Shown here: one piece after another, positions 8,196 to 17,902 of the stretch | Position numbering within the stretch: the first letter of the stretch is position 1 | Layout: the number at the start of each line of letters is the position of its first letter | NCBI RefSeq assembly: GCF_031656915.1 | Contig: NZ_CP134227.1 | Span: 3,968,001 to 4,032,000 of the forward strand | Source of the DNA: Nocardioides marmorisolisilvae | GTDB taxonomy: Bacteria; Actinomycetota; Actinomycetes; Propionibacteriales; Nocardioidaceae | Direction of reading: 5' to 3' | Length of the DNA stretch: 64,000 bases | Made by a program: the position numbers and the translations under genes | Notes under the pieces: generated by a model | Database searches by the model: none | What the model saw: the letters and a program-made list of their open reading frames with translations, nothing else | What the model was told of the DNA's origin: nothing

Positions 8196-9350
8196 TCAGG
8201 GCTGCACCAGCAGGATCCGGTCGTCGCCGGGGCGCGGCGCTCCGCGCCCGTCCCGGTTGGACGTGGTCACCCAGAGCTTCCCGTCCGGGGCGGTCACCAC
8301 CGTGCGCATCCGGCCGTAGGAGCCGACGAAGTAGTCCTTCGGGTCGCCGATCCTTGTGCCGCGAACGGGCACTCGCCACAGCCGTTCGCCATGCAGCGCA
8401 CCGAGCCACAGCGAGCCGGCGTCGTAGGCGAGTCCGGACGGTGAGGCCTGGTCGGTGTGCCACACCGCGACCGGATTGCGGAAGCGGCTGAGCGTGCTCC
8501 GCCCCTCGACGGTCGGCCAGCCGTAGTTCGCGCCCCTGACGATCAGGTTCAGCTCGTCCCAGGTCTGATCGCCGAACTCCGAGGCCCACAGGTGTCCTCC
8601 GGGGCTCCACGCGAGACCCTGCACGTTGCGATGCCCGAGCGTCCACACGGATGATCCCGGGTGTGGGTCACCCGGTGCGGGCCGACCCGACTGGGTGATC
8701 CGCAGGATCTTCCCGCCGAGCGAGTGCGGGTCCTGGGCCAGGGCGCGGTCACCGGTCTCGCCGGTAGACGCGTAGAGGTAGCCGTCCGGGCCGAACGCGA
8801 GCCGTCCGCCGTCGTGGATCACGCCCCGGGGGATCCCGGTGAGGATGGCACGCGGGGGGCCGAGCCGTCCGCCGTCGTACGTCGCCCGCAGGATGCGGTT
8901 GTCATGGTCGCTGCTGACATAGAAGAACACTCGGTGATCACGGGAGTACGACGGCGACACGGCAACTCCGAGCAGTCCCGCCTCCCCGCCCGGTTGGTCG
9001 GACTCACCGATGTGGCCGACGGTGGCGCTCCGCCACCGGCCGTGGCGTTCGTCCGAGTGCGGCGGGCTGAGGTGCAGCACCCGGCCGCTGTCGCGCTCGG
9101 TCACCAGGGCGGAGCCGTCGGGCAGGAACGCGATGCCCCACGGCACGACGAGGCCGGTCGCGATCGTGCCGATGATGCGAGGCGGCCCTGCCCGGTCGAC
9201 CGCGGTGGAGGCCGTGGTCGGTGATGACTGCGTGGGTTGGGGACTGGCCGTCCGCGGCGGCTCGGTGGATCCGGGGTGGGTGCTGCCGCCGCACCCGGTC
9301 AGCCCGACCACCAGGAATGCGACGGCGAGGACGGTCGGCGCGGACCTCAT
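8196..9350 (-). CDS. PQQ-dependent sugar dehydrogenase family lipoprotein
   Basis: A 384-residue predicted lipoprotein of the glucose/sorbosone dehydrogenase (GSDH) beta-propeller family. The N terminus has a lipobox (VGLTGC). Family motifs follow in order: LVVPWGIAFLPDGSALVTER, GEAGLLGVAVSP, GRLAFGPDGYLYASTGETGD, GGKILRI, LGHRNVQGLAWSPGG, LWASEFGDQTWDELN and GANYGWP. The oxidised substrate is unknown and many actinobacterial members have not been assigned one. I chose ATG 9350 because it opens directly on the lipoprotein signal; the frame is open further upstream but there it is antisense to the neighbouring hydrolase. It lies 22 bases after the hydrolase gene on the same strand and may be co-transcribed. 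Confidence 0.88.
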   Translation of the reverse strand: MRSAPTVLAVAFLVVGLTGCGGSTHPGSTEPPRTASPQPTQSSPTTASTAVDRAGPPRIIGTIATGLVVPWGIAFLPDGSALVTERDSGRVLHLSPPHSDERHGRWRSATVGHIGESDQPGGEAGLLGVAVSPSYSRDHRVFFYVSSDHDNRILRATYDGGRLGPPRAILTGIPRGVIHDGGRLAFGPDGYLYASTGETGDRALAQDPHSLGGKILRITQSGRPAPGDPHPGSSVWTLGHRNVQGLAWSPGGHLWASEFGDQTWDELNLIVRGANYGWPTVEGRSTLSRFRNPVAVWHTDQASPSGLAYDAGSLWLGALHGERLWRVPVRGTRIGDPKDYFVGSYGRMRTVVTAPDGKLWVTTSNRDGRGAPRPGDDRILLVQP

Positions 9351-9372
9351 CGGTCCAGCGTAGGCGAGGTGG

Positions 9373-10311
9373 TCAGCCGACGCGGTCCAGCAGGTCGAGC
9401 AGCAGGTCGTGGACCTCCGCCGGTCGCTCCATCGCCACGAAGTGGGTGCCCTTGAGCTCGACGTACACCGCGCCCTCGATCCGGTCGGCGGCGGTGCGCA
9501 TGTCGGCGGAGGACGCGAGCACGTCGTACCTCCCCGCGACGAACGTCGTCGGCACGCGGACGTTGCGCAGCGAGACCCGCACGTGCTTGGCGGTGGCGAG
9601 CGCCAGATGCATGTACCAGTCGATCGGCGTGGTGAGGAACTCCTTGACCGCACGCCGGGTCATCGCGAGGTCGGGGGTGGGCAGCATGAACCCCGAGTGG
9701 GTGATGACCTCGCCCGTGACGGGGCCGACCGGCAGGTTGCGGGCCACCACCGACAAGGGCTTGCCGGCCAGCTTCATCGCACGCGCGGCGTTCACCGTGA
9801 TCAGCGGGCGCAGGGGACGGGGAACGAACATCGGGGCCAGCATCGACGAGAACGTGCCGCCGGGCACTCCGGCGACCGCGAACAGCCCGGTCACGCGTTC
9901 GGGGTGGAGGTAGGCAAGCTCGAAGGCGGTGTTCACCCCCATCGACCAGCCCATCAACGGGCAGGCGTCGATCCCAGCGTCGTCCATCACGGCGAGGGCG
10001 TCCTCGACGAAGGCGTCGATGCCGCAGCGAGCGGGATCCGCGGGGCAGTCCGAGCCGCCGACACCTCGGTGGTTCCAGGAGATCACGCGCACGCCGCACT
10101 GCGGATCCAGCAGCGCCGGCCAGGTGTAGGGGCTGGTGCCGAGCCCGTTGCACAGCAGCACCGTGGGCGTGGTGGGGGAGGCCGCCCTGGTGCCGTCGAG
10201 GTCGTTCGTCCACGCGCGCAGCCGGGTGCCGTCGGCGCTGGTGACGTCGTAGAAGCGGACGAGGTCATCGGGCGCTGGATCGGGTACGACGCTCAGGGCG
10301 GCTCGGGGCAT
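9373..10311 (-). CDS. Alpha/beta hydrolase
   Basis: A 312-residue alpha/beta-hydrolase fold protein without a signal peptide. It has the oxyanion-region LLCNGLGTSPYTW, the strand-4 motif VISWNHRGVGGSD, the nucleophile elbow GWSMG (Ser nucleophile), an acid in FVAGRYDVLASSADM and the late histidine in LKGTHFVAMERPAEV. Together these give a complete Ser-Asp-His triad. The substrate cannot be told from sequence; esterase or lipase-like activity is likely. ATG 10311 is the first start compatible with the family N terminus. It precedes the PQQ-type dehydrogenase gene and follows the PadR gene on the same strand. Confidence 0.88.
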   Translation of the reverse strand: MPRAALSVVPDPAPDDLVRFYDVTSADGTRLRAWTNDLDGTRAASPTTPTVLLCNGLGTSPYTWPALLDPQCGVRVISWNHRGVGGSDCPADPARCGIDAFVEDALAVMDDAGIDACPLMGWSMGVNTAFELAYLHPERVTGLFAVAGVPGGTFSSMLAPMFVPRPLRPLITVNAARAMKLAGKPLSVVARNLPVGPVTGEVITHSGFMLPTPDLAMTRRAVKEFLTTPIDWYMHLALATAKHVRVSLRNVRVPTTFVAGRYDVLASSADMRTAADRIEGAVYVELKGTHFVAMERPAEVHDLLLDLLDRVG

Positions 10312-10376
10312 GGGCGTCAGTGTGCCCGAAACCCCAGTCCTTGCGCGGGATTCGTGGCCGATGTCACCGGCCCGGC

Positions 10377-10919
10377 TCAGCGCCCCTCGCGGAGCCGGCT
10401 GATCGTCTCCGCGGTGATCCGGGCCTCGCTCTCGTAGTGCGCCAGCCCCCAGTCGGCGACGAGGGCAGGGTTGCGGAACGGCTCCCCGGGAGCGTCCCGA
10501 CCGCCCAGCGAGTCCCGCACCGCCTGCAGCTGGGTACGCCGCTCGGCCAGCGCTACGGCGTACTCCTCGAGCATGGCGATGGTCTCGTCGATGTCGACGA
10601 CGTGGCCCATCAGCAGCCGGAGCGCGACGGGGTGCTTGAGCACCGGGAACCGGGCGGGGGAGGTGCGCATCCATGTCTCGAGCCTCCGTCGTCCGGCCGC
10701 GGTGATCCGGTACCGCGTGGGCTCGCTGGACGACGCGCGCACCAGCCGCAGATCGGCCAGCCGGCCGAGCTCGGAGTACACCTGGCTCATCGCGGGCGAC
10801 CGCCAGTAGAAGCGCAGCGTCGAGTCGGCCCGCTGCTTGAGCTCATAGCCGGTCAGCTCGTCGCCGAACGTGAGCAGCCCGAGCAGCGCGTAGGAGGTGA
10901 CTGGAAGCTCTTGACCCAT
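10377..10919 (-). CDS. PadR family transcriptional regulator
   Basis: A 180-residue regulator with an N-terminal winged helix (TSYALLGLLTFGDELTGYELKQRAD, then SQVYSELGRLADLRLVRA) and the C-terminal helical dimerisation domain of PadR proteins (GHVVDIDETIAMLEEYAVALAERRTQLQ). ATG 10919 is clear. It is divergent from the BNR-repeat gene, and the 51-base gap holds a 13-base palindrome that is a good operator candidate, so the regulator probably controls itself and the divergent gene. The inducing ligand is unknown. Confidence 0.92.
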   Translation of the reverse strand: MGQELPVTSYALLGLLTFGDELTGYELKQRADSTLRFYWRSPAMSQVYSELGRLADLRLVRASSSEPTRYRITAAGRRRLETWMRTSPARFPVLKHPVALRLLMGHVVDIDETIAMLEEYAVALAERRTQLQAVRDSLGGRDAPGEPFRNPALVADWGLAHYESEARITAETISRLREGR

Positions 10920-10932
10920 AGCCCCTCCAGCG

Positions 10933-10950
10933 TACTATTCCTTTTAGGAA
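10933..10950. promoter_or_regulatory. Candidate PadR operator with overlapping -10 box
   Basis: A perfect palindrome TTCCT-TTT-AGGAA occupies 10938-10950. It abuts TACTAT at 10933-10938, a good -10 box for the plus-strand gene starting at 10971. The site is in the only intergenic gap between the divergent PadR and BNR-repeat genes. Binding there would block both promoters. PadR operators are usually longer dyads, so the exact extent is uncertain. Confidence 0.45.
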
Positions 10951-10970
10951 CAACGACTGGGGAGACCACC

Positions 10971-12044
10971 GTGGACACCATCTTGCTCGTCGGCACTCGC
11001 AAGGGACTGTGGATCGGTCGCTCGACCGACCGGCGCGACTGGGCCTGGACCGGCCCGCACTTCGACATGATGGAGGTCTACTCCGTGATGGTCGACAAGC
11101 GAGCCGGCCGCAAGCGGCTCCTGGTCGGTGCCTCCTCGCCCTGGACCGGACCGCAGGTGATGCGCTCCGACGACCTCGGCGCGAGCTGGCAGGAGACCAA
11201 GGGCGTGCACTTCCCGGCATCGGTCGATGCCTCCGTCGAACGGGTCTGGCAGCTCGCCCCGGGCACCGAGGACAACGTGGTGTACGCCGGCACGCAGCCC
11301 GGCGCGATCTTCCGGTCCGACGACGAGGGCGAGACCTACAGCCTGCTCGAGGGACTGTGGAACCACCCGCACCGCGAGCAGTGGGGAGCCGGCTTCGGCG
11401 GCCAGGCCTTCCACACCGTGCTGGCGCACCCGACCGACCCGCAGTCCATGGTGGTGGCGATCTCCTCGGGTGGCGCGTACCGGACCACGGACGGCGGCCA
11501 GACCTGGACTCCCTCCAACGTCGGGGTGCAGGCGGAGTTCATGCCGGAGGGTCAGCAGTACCCCGAGTTCGGCCAATGCGTGCACAAGATCGCCCGACAC
11601 CCGTCGGCGCCGGACCGGCTCTTCCTGCAGAACCACGGTGGGGTCTACCGGTCCGACGACCACGCCGCGTCGTGGCAGCCGATCGAGGCCGGGCTTCCCG
11701 CCAGGTTCGGCTTCGCGATGGTGGTGCACCCCCATGAGCCGGACACGATCTTCACCTTCCCTCTGCAGGGCAGCGGGCAGCGCTATCCGGTCGACGCCAC
11801 CGCGTCGGTCTGGCGCTCGCGCGATGCCGGTGCCAGCTGGGAGGCGCTGGCCAAGGGACTCCCCGACAACTTCTACGTCGGGGTGATGCGCGACGCGATG
11901 TCGGTCGACGACAACGACGTGGCCGGCCTGTACTTCGGCGGACGCAACGGCTCGGTGTGGGCGTCGGCCGACACCGGCGAGAGCTGGTCCCAGGCGATCG
12001 CGAACCTCCCCGACGTGATGGTGGTCCGCGCCGCGGCGATCTGA
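10971..12044 (+). CDS. BNR/sialidase-type beta-propeller protein (cytosolic)
   Basis: A 357-residue protein built of BNR/Asp-box repeats: FRSDDEGETY, YRTTDGGQTW, YRSDDHAASW, WRSRDAGASW and WASADTGESW, i.e. the S/T-x-D-x-G-x-T/S-W pattern at five positions. It starts TILLVGTRKGLWIGRS and has no signal peptide. GTG 10971 has GGGGAGACC just upstream; the long frame reaching back to 10320 is antisense to the PadR gene. Asp-box propellers include sialidases and glycan hydrolases, but the sialidase catalytic Arg triad is not obvious here. It is divergent from the PadR regulator, which is its probable controller. Confidence 0.82.
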   Translation: MDTILLVGTRKGLWIGRSTDRRDWAWTGPHFDMMEVYSVMVDKRAGRKRLLVGASSPWTGPQVMRSDDLGASWQETKGVHFPASVDASVERVWQLAPGTEDNVVYAGTQPGAIFRSDDEGETYSLLEGLWNHPHREQWGAGFGGQAFHTVLAHPTDPQSMVVAISSGGAYRTTDGGQTWTPSNVGVQAEFMPEGQQYPEFGQCVHKIARHPSAPDRLFLQNHGGVYRSDDHAASWQPIEAGLPARFGFAMVVHPHEPDTIFTFPLQGSGQRYPVDATASVWRSRDAGASWEALAKGLPDNFYVGVMRDAMSVDDNDVAGLYFGGRNGSVWASADTGESWSQAIANLPDVMVVRAAAI

Positions 12045-12055
12045 CCCGGGAGTGC

Positions 12056-13603
12056 TCAGCCCGCACGCGGGGTGGCGATCTCGGTGGCCGTGGACCGTCC
12101 GCGGACCACGACGGGCGCCAAGCCCTCCCAGTGCGCCGCCTCGTCGGGTGCGGCCTCGAGCATCGTGGCATTGGCGAGCACCATGGCCGGGACGTCCTTG
12201 GCCAGGTCGGTGAGGCGTGCGGCCTCGTTCACGGGGTCACCGATCACGGTGTACTCGTAGCGCCGGGCCGCGCCGACGTTGCCGGCGACCGCGTCACCGG
12301 CGGAGACACCGATGCCGGCCCGGAGCTCCGGCACCGCCTCCTGCAGGCGTACGCCGAGCTCCCGCGCGGTGCGCAGCACGGCTGTCTCCATGTCCTCGAT
12401 CGGCACCGGCGCACCCCACACCGCCAGCGCCGCGTCGCCCTCGAACTTGTTGATCCAGCCGCCGTTCCGATGGACGACCTCGATCACCACGTCGAAGAAC
12501 CGGTTCAGCAGCGCGACCACCTCGTCGGGGGGTCGGTTGCCCGCCAGGCTGGTGGAGCCGACGATGTCGACGAACAGCACGCCCACCCGACGTACCTCGC
12601 CACCGAGCTGGACGCCGCTGGCCAGCGCGGACCGGGCGACGTCGTCCCCGACGTGCCGGCCGAACAGGTCGCGGATCGTCTCGCGCTCGCGCAGCCCGCG
12701 CAGCATGTCGTTGAAGCCGGCCTGGAGCACGCCGAGCTCGGTGGCGTCGTAGATCGGCACGTCCGCGTCGAAGTTCCCATCATTGACCTGAGTGATCGCC
12801 GCGCGCAGCGAGCGGACCGGGTCCGAGCCCGCCTTGGTGGCCAGCAGGATCGGGAGGCCGCCGGCGAGGAAGCCGGTCCCACCGAGGACGACCATGGTCA
12901 GGGCGAGCCGGGTTGTGGTGACGTCCCGGATCGTCAGCGACGTCAGCCCGGCCAGGCAGATGCCCAGGCTGATGATGCCCGACCCCAGGGCCCACGAGAG
13001 CAGGGTCCGCACCCCCCAGCGGATGCCGACCCGGGGCGGAACGCCGGAGGCCAGTGCCAGCCGCGCATAGGGCCGGAGCGCCCGCTCGGCGACCAGGTAG
13101 GCGACCGCCGAGTTCGCGAGGCCGGCGAGCAGCACGATCACCACGACCAGCAGTCCCAGGCGCACGGAGACGCGTGCATTGAAGGCGCCGAAGCCGGCCG
13201 CCCCCACGCACCAGAGTGCGGCCTGCATCACCGCAAGGCGTCCGGGCGCGCGCAGCACCGCACGTCGGTCGGCGTCGACGGGAGCACGGTCGGCGCGGAG
13301 CCAGCCGGTGGCGGAGCTCGTGATCATCGCGCCCCGCACCACCCCGATCACGATCGCGACGAGGACGTAGACCCCCGCCAGCACGAGGTTCTCCACGCGC
13401 AGACCGTCCTGGTGTGCGATCGCCGGCATCGGGACGACGAGCGCCGCCAGGCAGAAGACGATCACCGAGCCGCTGAGGTTCACCAGGATCAGCAGCACGG
13501 CGAGCAGCCCGCGCACCCACCAGAGGCTCGGCAGCCGCGGCATGCGCAGCCCGGCCGCGACGGTCGACCGCGCCGAGGGTCGGCCGCTCAACCACTGGGT
13601 CAC
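12056..13603 (-). CDS. Membrane adenylate/guanylate cyclase with HAMP domain
   Basis: A protein of about 515 residues with an N-terminal region of about six membrane helices (residues 20-260), a HAMP-like linker ([20 protein letters not shown]...[10 protein letters not shown]), and a C-terminal class III nucleotidyl cyclase domain. The cyclase domain shows [13 protein letters not shown] (metal-binding Asp), [46 protein letters not shown] and [14 protein letters not shown]. This is the usual layout of actinobacterial membrane cyclases. The start is uncertain: GTG 13603 (VTQWLSG) is preferred, TTG 13627 would add eight residues. It is divergent from ilvD with a very short gap. Confidence 0.9.
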   Translation of the reverse strand: MTQWLSGRPSARSTVAAGLRMPRLPSLWWVRGLLAVLLILVNLSGSVIVFCLAALVVPMPAIAHQDGLRVENLVLAGVYVLVAIVIGVVRGAMITSSATGWLRADRAPVDADRRAVLRAPGRLAVMQAALWCVGAAGFGAFNARVSVRLGLLVVVIVLLAGLANSAVAYLVAERALRPYARLALASGVPPRVGIRWGVRTLLSWALGSGIISLGICLAGLTSLTIRDVTTTRLALTMVVLGGTGFLAGGLPILLATKAGSDPVRSLRAAITQVNDGNFDADVPIYDATELGVLQAGFNDMLRGLRERETIRDLFGRHVGDDVARSALASGVQLGGEVRRVGVLFVDIVGSTSLAGNRPPDEVVALLNRFFDVVIEVVHRNGGWINKFEGDAALAVWGAPVPIEDMETAVLRTARELGVRLQEAVPELRAGIGVSAGDAVAGNVGAARRYEYTVIGDPVNEAARLTDLAKDVPAMVLANATMLEAAPDEAAHWEGLAPVVVRGRSTATEIATPRAG

Positions 13604-13641
13604 GGCGGAACGGTACCGCCGCAGCAACTAACCTTCTGGAC

Positions 13642-15324
13642 ATGAGCGAACGTCCTGACATCAAGCCTCGCAGCCGCGAGGTCACCGACGGCCTCGAGAA
13701 GGCCGCGTCCCGCGGGATGCTGCGCGCGGTGGGCATGGACGACGACGACTTCACCAAGCCGCAGATCGGTGTCGCGTCGAGCTGGAACGAGATCACCCCC
13801 TGCAACCTGTCGCTGGACCGGCTGGCCAAGGCGGTCAAGAACGGCGTGCACGCGGCCGGCGGCTACCCGCTGGAGTTCGGCACCATCTCGGTGTCCGACG
13901 GCATCTCGATGGGCCATGACGGGATGCACTTCTCGCTGGTCTCGCGCGAGGTCATCGCCGACTCGGTCGAGACCGTGATGATGGCCGAGCGCCTGGACGG
14001 CTCGGTTCTGCTCGCGGGCTGCGACAAGTCGCTGCCCGGCATGTTGATGGCAGCCGCCCGGCTCGACCTCGCCTCGGTGTTCCTGTACGCCGGCTCCACG
14101 ATGCCCGGCCAGGTCGACGGCAAAGACGTGACCATCATCGATGCCTTCGAGGCGGTCGGGGCCTGCCTGGCCGGGAAGATCACCCGCGCCGAGGTGGACC
14201 GGGTCGAGCGGGCGATCTGTCCGGGCGAGGGCGCCTGCGGCGGGATGTACACCGCGAACACGATGGCGTCGGTGGGCGAGGCGCTCGGGATGAGCCTGCC
14301 GGGCTCGGCGGCGCCGCCGGCGGTGGACCGGCGCCGGGACGGCTTCGCGCACCGCTCGGGCGAGGCCGTCGTGGAGATGCTGCGCCAGGGCATCACCGCC
14401 CGACAGATCATGACGCTGGACGCGTTCGAGAACGCCATCGCGGTCGTGATGGCGCTCGGCGGCTCGACCAACGCCGTGCTGCACCTGCTCGCGATCGCCC
14501 GCGAGGCCGAGGTCGACCTGACCATCGACGACTTCAACCGGATCGGCGACAAGGTCCCGCACCTGGCCGACATGAAGCCCTTCGGCCGCTACGTGATGAC
14601 CGACGTCGACCGGATCGGTGGCATCCCGGTGGTGATGAAGGCACTGCTGGACGCGGGCCTGATGCACGGCGACGCGCTGACCGTGACCGGCAGGACGCTC
14701 GCGGAGAACCTCGAGGAGCTCGCGCCGCGCGCTGCCGACGGCAGTGTGATCCACTCCCTGTCCGAGCCGATCCACCGCACCGGCGGCCTGACCATCCTCA
14801 AGGGCACGCTGGCGCCCGAGGGCTCGGTGATCAAGAGCGCCGGCTTCGACGCCGAGGTGGTCACCGCCACCGCGCGGGTCTACGACCGCGAACGGGCCGC
14901 CCTGGACGCACTGGCGGCCGGTGAGATCAAGGCCGGCGACGCAGTGATCATCCGCTATGAGGGCCCGGCAGGCGGACCCGGGATGCGAGAGATGCTGGCG
15001 ATCACCGGCGCGATCAAGGGTGCCGGGCTGGGCAAGGACGTCCTGCTGATCACCGACGGCCGCTTCTCCGGCGGCACAACGGGGCCGTGCATCGGCCACG
15101 TGGCGCCCGAGGCGACCGTGGGCGGGCCGATCGCCTTCGTCCGCGACGGTGATCAGATCACGTTGGACATCCCCAACCGCACCCTCGAGCTGCACGTCGA
15201 CGCCGACGAGCTGGACGCCCGCAGGCAGGGCTGGGTGCCGAACCCGCCCAAGTTCACCAGCGGCGTCCTGGGCAAGTACGCCAAGCTGGTGCAGTCGGCC
15301 TCCCACGGCGCCATCTGCGGCTGA
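13642..15324 (+). CDS. ilvD: Dihydroxy-acid dehydratase IlvD
   Basis: A 560-residue enzyme that dehydrates 2,3-dihydroxy-isovalerate and 2,3-dihydroxy-3-methylvalerate to the 2-keto acids of valine/leucine and isoleucine. The Fe-S cluster cysteines are in [21 protein letters not shown] and [14 protein letters not shown], so the residues needed for a [2Fe-2S]/[4Fe-4S] dehydratase are present. The C-terminal [20 protein letters not shown] and [30 protein letters not shown] tail are intact. ATG 13642 begins [26 protein letters not shown], the standard N terminus. It is separated from ilvBNC by 6 kb. No leader peptide is visible upstream; the gap to the divergent cyclase is only about 38 bases. 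Confidence 0.97.
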   Translation: MSERPDIKPRSREVTDGLEKAASRGMLRAVGMDDDDFTKPQIGVASSWNEITPCNLSLDRLAKAVKNGVHAAGGYPLEFGTISVSDGISMGHDGMHFSLVSREVIADSVETVMMAERLDGSVLLAGCDKSLPGMLMAAARLDLASVFLYAGSTMPGQVDGKDVTIIDAFEAVGACLAGKITRAEVDRVERAICPGEGACGGMYTANTMASVGEALGMSLPGSAAPPAVDRRRDGFAHRSGEAVVEMLRQGITARQIMTLDAFENAIAVVMALGGSTNAVLHLLAIAREAEVDLTIDDFNRIGDKVPHLADMKPFGRYVMTDVDRIGGIPVVMKALLDAGLMHGDALTVTGRTLAENLEELAPRAADGSVIHSLSEPIHRTGGLTILKGTLAPEGSVIKSAGFDAEVVTATARVYDRERAALDALAAGEIKAGDAVIIRYEGPAGGPGMREMLAITGAIKGAGLGKDVLLITDGRFSGGTTGPCIGHVAPEATVGGPIAFVRDGDQITLDIPNRTLELHVDADELDARRQGWVPNPPKFTSGVLGKYAKLVQSASHGAICG

Positions 15325-15429
15325 GCACGCCATCCCTTCGTCGACCGGCCCGCGGGCGATCTGACCACGAGCCGCCGACCGCGGCGGGTCCGGCCGTCGT
15401 CGGAGCCGAGCGCCTGAGAGAATCCCACC

Positions 15430-15987
15430 ATGGGCAAGGTGTACGGCGGCCTCGACGCACGCCTTCGTGAGTTCGTCGAGGCCCAGCGGGTCTTCTTCGT
15501 GGCCACCGCGCCGCTTGCCGGTGACGGGCACGTCAACCTCAGCCCCAAGGGCGTCGACGGGACGCTCGCCATCCTCGACGAGCACACCGTCGCCTACCTC
15601 GACCTCACCGCCAGCGGCGCCGAGACCATCGCCCACCTCCGCGAGAACGGTCGCATCACGCTGATGTTCTGCTCGTTCGACCGCACCCCCAAGGTGCTGC
15701 GGCTGCACGGCCACGGCCGGGTGGTGACGCCGTACGACGACGCCTGGAGCGAGGCATCGGCCCCGTTCCCGCACACGCCCGTGGCACGTGCGGTGATCGT
15801 CGTCGACGTCAGTCGGGTCAGCGACTCGTGCGGCTACGGCGTACCGCTTGCCGGCGACATCCGCGAGCGTGACCTGCTGATCGCCTCCATGGAGCGCAAG
15901 CCCAGCGTCATCGACTATCGGGTCGAGAAGAACCGCGTCAGCATCGACGGCCTGCCCGCGTTCGACCACGACCCGGTGACGCCGTGA
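15430..15987 (+). CDS. Pyridoxamine 5'-phosphate oxidase family protein
   Basis: A 185-residue flavin-binding split-barrel protein. The N-terminal block FVEAQRVFFVATAPLAGDGHVNLSPKG is typical of the putative PNPOx-like group, followed by ITLMFCSFDRTPKVLRLHGHGRVV. This group uses FMN or F420, and substrates are mostly unknown, so a true PdxH role is not implied. ATG 15430 is preceded by a weak ribosome site. Its TGA overlaps the GTG of the next gene (GTGA), so the two are probably co-translated. Confidence 0.85.
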   Translation: MGKVYGGLDARLREFVEAQRVFFVATAPLAGDGHVNLSPKGVDGTLAILDEHTVAYLDLTASGAETIAHLRENGRITLMFCSFDRTPKVLRLHGHGRVVTPYDDAWSEASAPFPHTPVARAVIVVDVSRVSDSCGYGVPLAGDIRERDLLIASMERKPSVIDYRVEKNRVSIDGLPAFDHDPVTP

Positions 15988-17135
15988 GGCAGGGACGCTG
16001 GTCCGCGATCCTGGTGGTGTTCGCGGCGTGGTGCGTCGTGCTGCTCGTGATCGCCGGCGTCGACCTGGCCTCGGGAGGCGGCGCAGGCCCGAATCCGGCT
16101 GGCCCTACGCCGACCCCCGCCCCCACTCACGCCCCGGCGCGCGCCCCGAGCGGGTCACCGACGCCCGGCGCGGGCCACTCGGCATCCACCTCGAGCCCCC
16201 GCGCCACGCCGAGCGCCGGCAGCTCACGGACGCACTCTCCGGTCCCGTCACCGCGCCGGTCACCCAGCTCGCCGAGCGCGTCGCCGGTGCCTGAGCACGT
16301 CCACTCCGGCCTGGCGCACATGCCGGCCGCGGAGGCAGCACCGGCGCCGCACCTCGCGCTCCCCGGCGGGCGGAAGAGGGTGTTCGACGGCCACGTCCTC
16401 GTCGCCTACTACGGGACGGCGGGCACGGGTGCGCTCGGAGTCCTCGGCGACGCCCCGCCCGACGAGATCTGGCCCCGGCTGGTGCGCGCCGGTCGCCCGT
16501 TCGCCACGCCGGGCCACCGGTTGCAGCCGGTCTTCGAGCTGATCGTCGACGTGGCCACCGGCACGCCGGGTCCCGACGGCGACTTCAGCGCATCGATCCC
16601 GCGCGCCGCCGTGCGCGAGTACATCCGGGCCGCCCATCGTCACGGTGCGCTGGTCATCCTCGACATCCAGCCGGGACGCTCGGACTTCCTCAGCAAGGCG
16701 CGGCACTGGGCGTGGGCGCTGAAGGACCCCTGGGTCGGGCTGGCGCTCGACCCGGAGTGGCGGATGGGGCCGGGGCAGGTCCCGGCGACGGTGATCGGCC
16801 ACGTCCGGGCCGCCGAGGTCAACCGGGTGAGCGCCTGGCTCTCCGCGCTCACGATCCGCGGGCACCTCCCGCAGAAGGTGTTCATGCTGCACCAGTTCCG
16901 CACCGACATGATTCGCGGCATCCAGCACGTCAGGCCGCGACCGGGACTGGCCCTGGTCCAGCACGTCGACGGCTTCGGCACCCCCGGACAGAAGCTGGCG
17001 ACGTACCACGCCGTCATCAGGCCGCGGATCTTCCACGAGGGCTTCAAGCTGTTCTACCGCCAGGATGTCCGTCGAATGAGCGCCAAGCGGGTTCTCCACA
17101 TCCGCCCACGGGTGAGCTTCGTCAGCTTCCAGTGA
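15984..17135 (+). CDS. Secreted or membrane-anchored protein of unknown function
   Basis: A 383-residue protein, not recognised. An N-terminal hydrophobic segment (SAILVVFAAWCVVLLVIAGV) could be a signal anchor. A Pro/Ser/Thr-rich linker of about 70 residues follows, then a globular domain (about residues 130-383) with VLVAYYGT, LQPVFELIVDVATG, GALVILDIQPGRSDF and GLALDPEWRMGPGQ. The alternating beta strands ending in Asp/Glu are reminiscent of a TIM-barrel glycoside hydrolase-like fold, with D and E residues at strand ends (inference only). GTG 15984 overlaps the previous stop. The linker suggests the domain is held outside the membrane. Confidence 0.7.
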   Translation: MRQGRWSAILVVFAAWCVVLLVIAGVDLASGGGAGPNPAGPTPTPAPTHAPARAPSGSPTPGAGHSASTSSPRATPSAGSSRTHSPVPSPRRSPSSPSASPVPEHVHSGLAHMPAAEAAPAPHLALPGGRKRVFDGHVLVAYYGTAGTGALGVLGDAPPDEIWPRLVRAGRPFATPGHRLQPVFELIVDVATGTPGPDGDFSASIPRAAVREYIRAAHRHGALVILDIQPGRSDFLSKARHWAWALKDPWVGLALDPEWRMGPGQVPATVIGHVRAAEVNRVSAWLSALTIRGHLPQKVFMLHQFRTDMIRGIQHVRPRPGLALVQHVDGFGTPGQKLATYHAVIRPRIFHEGFKLFYRQDVRRMSAKRVLHIRPRVSFVSFQ

Positions 17136-17194
17136 CGCCGGACGCGCGATCGTCCTCGCCGTGCCGATCCAGGTCGCTGGGTAGAGTCCGGCGG

Positions 17195-17902
17195 GTGCCG
17201 CGCAACGAATTCGACCAGCCGATCGGGACAGCGTTGCCACGGTGGTCCCCGCGCCTCGCTCCCGAGCCGGCCCGACTCAGCGGTCGTTGGTGCTCCCTGG
17301 TCAGCCTGGACGGGGCCGACCTCGACCGGCTGTACGACGTGCTCGCCGTCGATGCGCCGCCGTCCCTGTGGACCTACCTCTCGGGTGGCCCCTTCTCCGA
17401 CCGCGCGGGGTTCGACGACTACCTCGGACAGCTTCGGGAACTGGGCCACCCGATGGTGGTGCTGGCCCCCGACGAGGTGGGGATCGCGTGCTTCCTCAAC
17501 ACCGCGGTTCAACACGGCTCGACCGAGGTGGGGGCGGTGTCGTGGGCGCCCGCACTGCAGCGCACCACCGCCGCCACCGAGGCGGTTCTCCTGATGATGC
17601 GGCACGCGTTCGACGACCTCGGCTACCGGCGCTTCGAGTGGAAGTGCGACAGCCTGAACGAGCCCTCGTGCCGGGCAGCAGTCCGGCTGGGGTTCACTGC
17701 CGAGGGCACGTTCCGCAACGCCGTCGTCTACAAGGGGCGCAGCCGGGACACCGCGTGGTTCTCGATCACCGACGCCGAGTGGCAACAGCTGCGCCCGGCG
17801 TACGACGCCTGGCTCGACCCCGACAACTTCGACGACTCGGGGCGCCAGCGTCGCAGCCTGGCGCAGCTGCGCGCGGTCAGTCCGCCAGCTGCTCGTCGGT
17901 GA
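17195..17902 (+). CDS. GNAT family N-acetyltransferase
   Basis: A 235-residue acetyltransferase of the RimJ/RimL type. The acetyl-CoA site region is represented by AVLLMMRHAFDDLGYRRFEWKCDSLNEPSCRAAVRLGFTAEGTFRN, including the terminal GFxxEG element. The acceptor is unknown. GTG 17195 (PRNEFDQPIG) is preferred. TAGAGT at 17182-17187 is a -10 box placed so that transcription would begin at or next to the start codon, so the mRNA is probably leaderless. The 3' end overlaps the convergent permease gene by 26 bases. Confidence 0.87.
   Translation: MPRNEFDQPIGTALPRWSPRLAPEPARLSGRWCSLVSLDGADLDRLYDVLAVDAPPSLWTYLSGGPFSDRAGFDDYLGQLRELGHPMVVLAPDEVGIACFLNTAVQHGSTEVGAVSWAPALQRTTAATEAVLLMMRHAFDDLGYRRFEWKCDSLNEPSCRAAVRLGFTAEGTFRNAVVYKGRSRDTAWFSITDAEWQQLRPAYDAWLDPDNFDDSGRQRRSLAQLRAVSPPAARR

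Noticed and set aside
8181-8197. Terminator hairpin GAACCG-CAGTG-CGGTTC between convergent genes
   Set aside because: The stem is only six to seven pairs without a T-tract and overlaps a stop codon; too weak to call.
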